Assembly (NCBI RefSeq): GCF_019397265.1
Contig: NZ_CP068985.1
Span: 7,289,001 to 7,353,000, forward strand
Reading direction: 5' to 3'
Origin: Nonomuraea coxensis DSM 45129
Lineage (GTDB): Bacteria > Actinomycetota > Actinomycetes > Streptosporangiales > Streptosporangiaceae
DNA length: 64,000 nucleotides
Shown one piece after another: positions 60,104 to 64,000 of this stretch; positions within the stretch are counted from its first letter, which is position 1; each line of letters opens with the position of its first letter. The notes below the pieces were generated by a model that made no database searches, was not told where the DNA came from, and saw only the letters and a program-made list of their open reading frames with translations. The translations under genes were made by a program, and so were the position numbers.

Positions 60104-60922
60104 ATGACCGAGGAGATCTCCCTCCGCGGCGCGGAGCTCTGCCTGAGCTACCACGGCACCCCCGTGGTCCAGGACGCCCGCATCGCGCTCCGCCCGGGCC
60201 GCGTCACCGCCCTGGTCGGCCCCAACGGCAGCGGCAAGTCGACCCTGCTGCGCGCGCTGGCCCGGCTGCACCGGCCCGACAGCGGCGCCGTGACCCTGGC
60301 CGACGGCTCCTCAGCCCTGGACCTGACGGCCCGCGACTTCGCCCAGCGGGTGACGCTGCTCTGCCAGAGCCGCCCCACGCCGGGCGGCGTCCAGGTACGC
60401 GACGTCGTCGGCTACGGCCGCCACCCCTACCGCCGGCGCTGGCGGGCCGGCGACCCCGAGGGCGAGGCCGCCGTCGCCCGCGCGATGGAGCTCACCGGCG
60501 TCGCCGTGATGGCCGAGCGTCCCGTGGACGAGCTGTCCGGCGGCGAGCTGCAGCGCGTCTGGCTGGCCACCTGCCTGGCCCAGGACACCGGCGTGCTGCT
60601 GCTCGACGAGCCCACCACGTTCCTCGACCTGCGCTACCAGGTGGAGCTGCTGGAGCTCGTCCGCGACCTCGCCGACGAGCACGGCGTCGCCATCGGCGTC
60701 GTGCTGCACGACCTCAACCAGGCCGCCGAGATCGCCGACCACGTCGTCCTCCTCCAGGGCGGCCGGGTCCGCGCCGAGGGCACGCCCGCCGAGGTGCTCA
60801 CGACCGAGCTGCTCACCGGCGCCTACGGCATCCGCATCGAGGCCGCCCGCGACCCCCGTACGGGCACCGTGAGCACCCGCCCGGTCGGCCGTCACACCCG
60901 CGCGGTCCCGGTCTCCGCCTGA
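60104..60922 (+). CDS. Iron-siderophore ABC transporter ATPase
   Basis: A 272-residue FepC/FhuC-type ATPase: Walker A GPNGSGKST, Q-loop LLCQSRPTPGGVQVRDVV, signature LSGGELQRVWLATCLAQ, Walker B VLLLDEPTTFLDLRYQVELLELV and H-loop VVLHDLNQAA. Those are the forms of the FecCD-associated group. An iron box overlaps the promoter. Next come the binding protein and permease. Confidence 0.93.
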   Translation: MTEEISLRGAELCLSYHGTPVVQDARIALRPGRVTALVGPNGSGKSTLLRALARLHRPDSGAVTLADGSSALDLTARDFAQRVTLLCQSRPTPGGVQVRDVVGYGRHPYRRRWRAGDPEGEAAVARAMELTGVAVMAERPVDELSGGELQRVWLATCLAQDTGVLLLDEPTTFLDLRYQVELLELVRDLADEHGVAIGVVLHDLNQAAEIADHVVLLQGGRVRAEGTPAEVLTTELLTGAYGIRIEAARDPRTGTVSTRPVGRHTRAVPVSA

Positions 60923-60969
60923 TCCCCCTCAGCACCTCTCCCCCGATTCACCACACGACAGGAAAGACC

Positions 60970-61950
60970 ATGCGCAAGACCCTGCTCGCCCTCGCCTCCA
61001 CCGTCCTGCTCGCCGCGTGCGGGACGACCGAGGCCCCCGTGACCGAACAGGCGGGGCCGAGCGGCAGCCCCTCCGCCGCCACCAAGATCACCGTGACCGA
61101 CAGCCGGGGCAAGGAGATCACCCTCGACCGGCCGGCGACCAGGGTGGTCAGCCTGGAGTGGGGCGAGACCGAGATGCTCGCCTCCCTGGGCGTCATGCCG
61201 GTCGGCGCGGCGGACGTGAAGGGCTACGCCACCTGGGTCACCGCCGCCAAGCTGGACGGCTCGGTCAAGGACGTCGGCACCCGGCAGGAGCCCAGCGTCG
61301 ACTCCATCAGCGCGCTCCAGCCCGACCTGGTCGTGATGGAGCCCCATCGGGACTCGCCGCTGATCGGGCAGCTCGAGAAGTTCGTGCCGGTGCTGGTGAC
61401 CAAGGGCAGCGACGGCAGCGGCAACCTCCAGCGCATGCGCGACGACCTCAACATGATCGCCACCGCGGTCGGCAAGACCGACCAGGCCGCCAAGCTGCTG
61501 GCCGACTTCGACGCCGCGATGGCCGCGGGCAAGCAGAAGCTGGCCGACGCGGGCGCGGCGGGCAAGCCGTTCGCCATGGCCGACGGGTGGAAGCAGGGCA
61601 GCACGATCTCGGTCCGCCTGTTCGGCAAGGGCGCGCTGGTCTCCGAGGTCGCCCTCCAGCTCGGCCTCACCAACGCCTGGACCGGCGAGGTGGACCCGCA
61701 GTGGGGCCTCGGCACCACCGACGTCGAGGGCCTGACCGCGCTCAAGGACCCCGAGACCCGCTTCTTCTACAACGCCTCCGACGGCGACGACGTCTTCGCC
61801 GACGGGCTCGCCTCCAACGCCATCTGGAAGTCGCTGCCGTTCGTCAAGAAGCAGCAGGTCCACAAGCTGCCCGACGGCATCTGGACCTTCGGCGGGCCGC
61901 TGTCCTGCCGGCAGTACGCCGACGCGCTGGTGAAGGCGTACGCGGGTTGA
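60970..61950 (+). CDS. Siderophore-binding lipoprotein (FecB/FhuD type)
   Basis: A 326-residue lipoprotein with lipobox LLAAC. The FecB/TroA fold is plain: TVTDSRGKEITLDRPATRVVSLEWGETEMLASLGV at the start, then GTRQEPSVDSISALQPDLVVMEP and DAAMAAGKQKLADAG. It captures ferric siderophores outside the membrane for the FepC-type ATPase. The stop overlaps the permease start (TTGA). Confidence 0.92.
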   Translation: MRKTLLALASTVLLAACGTTEAPVTEQAGPSGSPSAATKITVTDSRGKEITLDRPATRVVSLEWGETEMLASLGVMPVGAADVKGYATWVTAAKLDGSVKDVGTRQEPSVDSISALQPDLVVMEPHRDSPLIGQLEKFVPVLVTKGSDGSGNLQRMRDDLNMIATAVGKTDQAAKLLADFDAAMAAGKQKLADAGAAGKPFAMADGWKQGSTISVRLFGKGALVSEVALQLGLTNAWTGEVDPQWGLGTTDVEGLTALKDPETRFFYNASDGDDVFADGLASNAIWKSLPFVKKQQVHKLPDGIWTFGGPLSCRQYADALVKAYAG

Positions 61951-64000
61951 GCGACGCGGCACGACCTGGCTCGGGCGCGCCGGCCGGACCGGTTCTCGCG
62001 CCCGAGCCGCCGGGCACGCCGCTGCGGCGGCTCGGCACCGCCGGGGTGTTCGTGCTCACGCTGGCCGCCGTCGTCCTGATGGCGGCCGCGCACGTGACGC
62101 AGGGCACCTCGTCGATCGGCGCGTTCGACCTGCTGGCGCTGCCGTTCGGCGGCGACGAGGAGGCCGCCCGCGTGCTGCTGGCCTCCCGCCTGCCCCGGCT
62201 GCTCGCCGGGGTGGCCGTCGGCGTCGCGCTCGGCGTGGCCGGCTCCCTGCTGCAGTCGGTGGCGCGCAACCCGATGGCCTCGCCCGACACGCTGGCCGTC
62301 AGCTCTGGCGCGCACGTGGCCGTGGCGACGGCGGCGGCGTTCGGACTGGCGCTGCCGCTGCCCGTCTCGGGCGGGCTCGCGCTGGTCGGCGGGCTGGCCG
62401 CGGCCGGGCTGGTGATGGCGCTGTCGGCGGGCGGGCGCGCGGGGACGACCCGGCTCATCCTCGCCGGGTCCGCCACCGCCCTGGCGCTCCAGTCGCTCAC
62501 CAACCTCGTCATGATCCTGTTCGAGGAGGAGACCACCGGGCTGTTCGCCTGGGGCAGCGGCTCGCTGGTGCAGAGCGACTTCGGCGCCGTCGCCCAGTTC
62601 GGGCCGCTCATCGCGGCGGTGACAGTGGTGGCGGTGCTGGCCGGGCCGCGGGTGGACATCCTCGGCCTGGGCGACGACACCGCCGCGGTGCTCGGGGTGA
62701 ACGTACGCCGGCTGCGCGGATGGCTCGTCCTGATGGCCGTCCTGCTGGCGGCCGCCGCCGTGACGATCGCGGGGCCGATCGGGTTCGTCGGGCTCTGCGC
62801 GCCGGTGATCGTGCGCCTGCTCCCGAGGACCATCCCCGGGCTGCACCGCAACCGGGCGCTGCTGCCGCTGTCCGGGCTGGCCGGCGCGCTGATCGTGCTC
62901 GGCTCCGACATCCTGCTGCGGGCCGCGCTCGGCGGTCAGGCCGGGGTCGAGGTGCCGCCGGGCGTGGTCACGACCATCCTCGGCGCGGGCGTGATGATCT
63001 GGCTGGCCCGGCGCTACCGGGACGCGGGCCCGACCCGCAGGCCGCCCGCCGTGCGCACCGGCGGGACCCGGAGCCGCGGGGCCTTCCTCGCCGTGGTGAC
63101 GGTCTGCGCCGTGCTGCTGGTGGCGGCGGTGGTCGCCGGGCTGCTCGGCGGCGACCGGTGGCTGCTCACCGGCGACGTGCTCAACTGGCTGCAGGGCCGC
63201 TCGGGACGGGCGCTCACGTTCGTGCTCGACCAGCGCTGGCCCCGGGTGCTGGCCGCCGTGCTGGCGGGGGCCGCGCTGGCCGTCGCGGGCGCCGCCGTGC
63301 AGGCCGTGTGCCGCAACCCGCTGGCGGAGCCCGGCGTGCTCGGCGTCACGGCCGGGGCCGGGGTGGGGGCGATCGCGCTGCTGGCCGCCGCGCCGCTGGC
63401 CGGCGTCTGGATGATGTCCGCCACCGCGGGCGCGGGCGCGCTCGTCACGTTCGCCGCGGTGTACGCCCTCTCCTGGCGCGGCGGGCTGCACTCGGACCGG
63501 CTGGTCCTGATCGGCATCGCCATGCAGGCGGCCTGCACCTCGGTCACCGTGCTCATCATCGTGAAGGCCGATCCGTGGAACACCGCGCTGGCGCTGACCT
63601 GGCTGTCCGGCTCCACGTACGGCCGGGTGCCCGCCCAGCTCGTCCCTGTGGTGCTGGCGCTGCTGGTGACCGTTCCGCTGCTGGCCTGGCTGCGCCGCGA
63701 CCTCGACCTGCTCGCGCTGGACGAGGACACCCCGCGCGTCCTGGGCGTGCCCCTGGAGCCCGTCCGCCTGGCCGCGCTGGCCGGGGCGGTCGTGCTGACC
63801 AGCACGGCGGTGTCGGCCGTGGGCGTGGTCGGCTTCGTCGGCCTCGTCGCGCCGCACGCCGCCCGCGCCCTGGTCGGCTCACGGCACGCCCGGATGCTGC
63901 CGGTGGCCGCCCTGCTCGGCGCGTTGCTGGTGAGCCTCGCCGACACCCTGGGCCGTACGGTCATCGCCCCCGCCCAGGTGCCGGCCGGTCTGGTCACGGC
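61947..64000 (+). CDS. Fused FecCD-type iron permease (partial)
   Basis: Starts at TTG overlapping the stop of the binding protein gene and stays open for 684 codons to the right edge. It contains two FecCD permeases in tandem: first LLASRLPRLLAGVAVGVALGVAG, NPMASPDTLAVSSGAH and GLFAWGSGSL, then, after a short linker near residue 360, RWPRVLAAVLAGAALAVAGAAVQAV, NPLAEPGVLGVTAGAG and LTWLSGSTYG. Most systems use two separate proteins; single-chain FhuB-like fusions are known. The C-terminus is beyond the window. Confidence 0.88.
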   Translation, partial: MSDAARPGSGAPAGPVLAPEPPGTPLRRLGTAGVFVLTLAAVVLMAAAHVTQGTSSIGAFDLLALPFGGDEEAARVLLASRLPRLLAGVAVGVALGVAGSLLQSVARNPMASPDTLAVSSGAHVAVATAAAFGLALPLPVSGGLALVGGLAAAGLVMALSAGGRAGTTRLILAGSATALALQSLTNLVMILFEEETTGLFAWGSGSLVQSDFGAVAQFGPLIAAVTVVAVLAGPRVDILGLGDDTAAVLGVNVRRLRGWLVLMAVLLAAAAVTIAGPIGFVGLCAPVIVRLLPRTIPGLHRNRALLPLSGLAGALIVLGSDILLRAALGGQAGVEVPPGVVTTILGAGVMIWLARRYRDAGPTRRPPAVRTGGTRSRGAFLAVVTVCAVLLVAAVVAGLLGGDRWLLTGDVLNWLQGRSGRALTFVLDQRWPRVLAAVLAGAALAVAGAAVQAVCRNPLAEPGVLGVTAGAGVGAIALLAAAPLAGVWMMSATAGAGALVTFAAVYALSWRGGLHSDRLVLIGIAMQAACTSVTVLIIVKADPWNTALALTWLSGSTYGRVPAQLVPVVLALLVTVPLLAWLRRDLDLLALDEDTPRVLGVPLEPVRLAALAGAVVLTSTAVSAVGVVGFVGLVAPHAARALVGSRHARMLPVAALLGALLVSLADTLGRTVIAPAQVPAGLVT

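Overview
The window is very GC-rich (third codon positions are almost all G or C), uses many GTG starts and ATGA/GTGA gene overlaps, and carries families typical of Actinobacteria: DUF2510, DUF4032, DUF5302, oligoribonuclease next to tRNA-His, L-lysine 6-transaminase, PASTA-less eukaryotic-type kinases, a DtxR-type iron box and a c-di-AMP riboswitch. It looks like a chromosomal segment of a filamentous actinomycete, probably Streptosporangiales (Nonomuraea-like). That placement is inference from gene content, not a search.

Layout. 0-6.7 kb: short-chain dehydrogenase, aminoglycoside-phosphotransferase-like protein, a FemAB/CelD-like acetyltransferase overlapping a DegT-type aminotransferase, and a MocR regulator divergent from an FMN-binding protein. 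6.7-13.5 kb: a signalling cluster of two membrane Ser/Thr kinases, a degenerate pseudokinase and a DUF2510 membrane protein. 13.5-23.4 kb: orn, tRNA-His, a minimal LuxR protein, an XRE-PPOX fusion, NADH dehydrogenase II, lat, trhA, a penicillin-binding protein, a spermidine-synthase-like protein, ltrA and a Cu/Zn-SOD-like lipoprotein. 23.7-25.5 kb: a complete IS200/IS605 element (tnpA + tnpB) lying against the start of a pterin dehydratase gene. 25.5-33.6 kb: a decayed MBL hydrolase, NUDIX, a GGGGCC repeat tract, an aminotransferase/PfkB kinase/TetR/aldolase module, DUF885 and DUF4032. 33.6-46.8 kb: HxlR pair, a roadblock/PATAN cluster, hydrolase, a riboswitch-controlled secreted protein, an orphan MreB, and a MacB-type ABC exporter beside a two-component system.

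46.77-50.49 kb is a mobile unit bounded by inverted ends and a CTAG target duplication. It carries a lower-GC two-gene operon: an AAA_21 ATPase and a DUF4276 (TOPRIM-like) protein. The second gene has been split by a 900-bp IS5-family insertion with a 3-bp AGT duplication; deleting the IS and one duplication restores its reading frame exactly. This looks like a fossil defence-type module delivered by one transposon and inactivated by another. It landed on the stop codon of nurA, the last gene of a herA-sbcD-sbcC-nurA operon (50.5-56.8 kb), the archaeal-style DNA end-resection set.

56.9-64 kb: a glycosidase-like gene with a ROK repressor, a secreted anchored protein, and an iron-siderophore ABC uptake operon behind a DtxR box, whose fused double permease runs off the window end.
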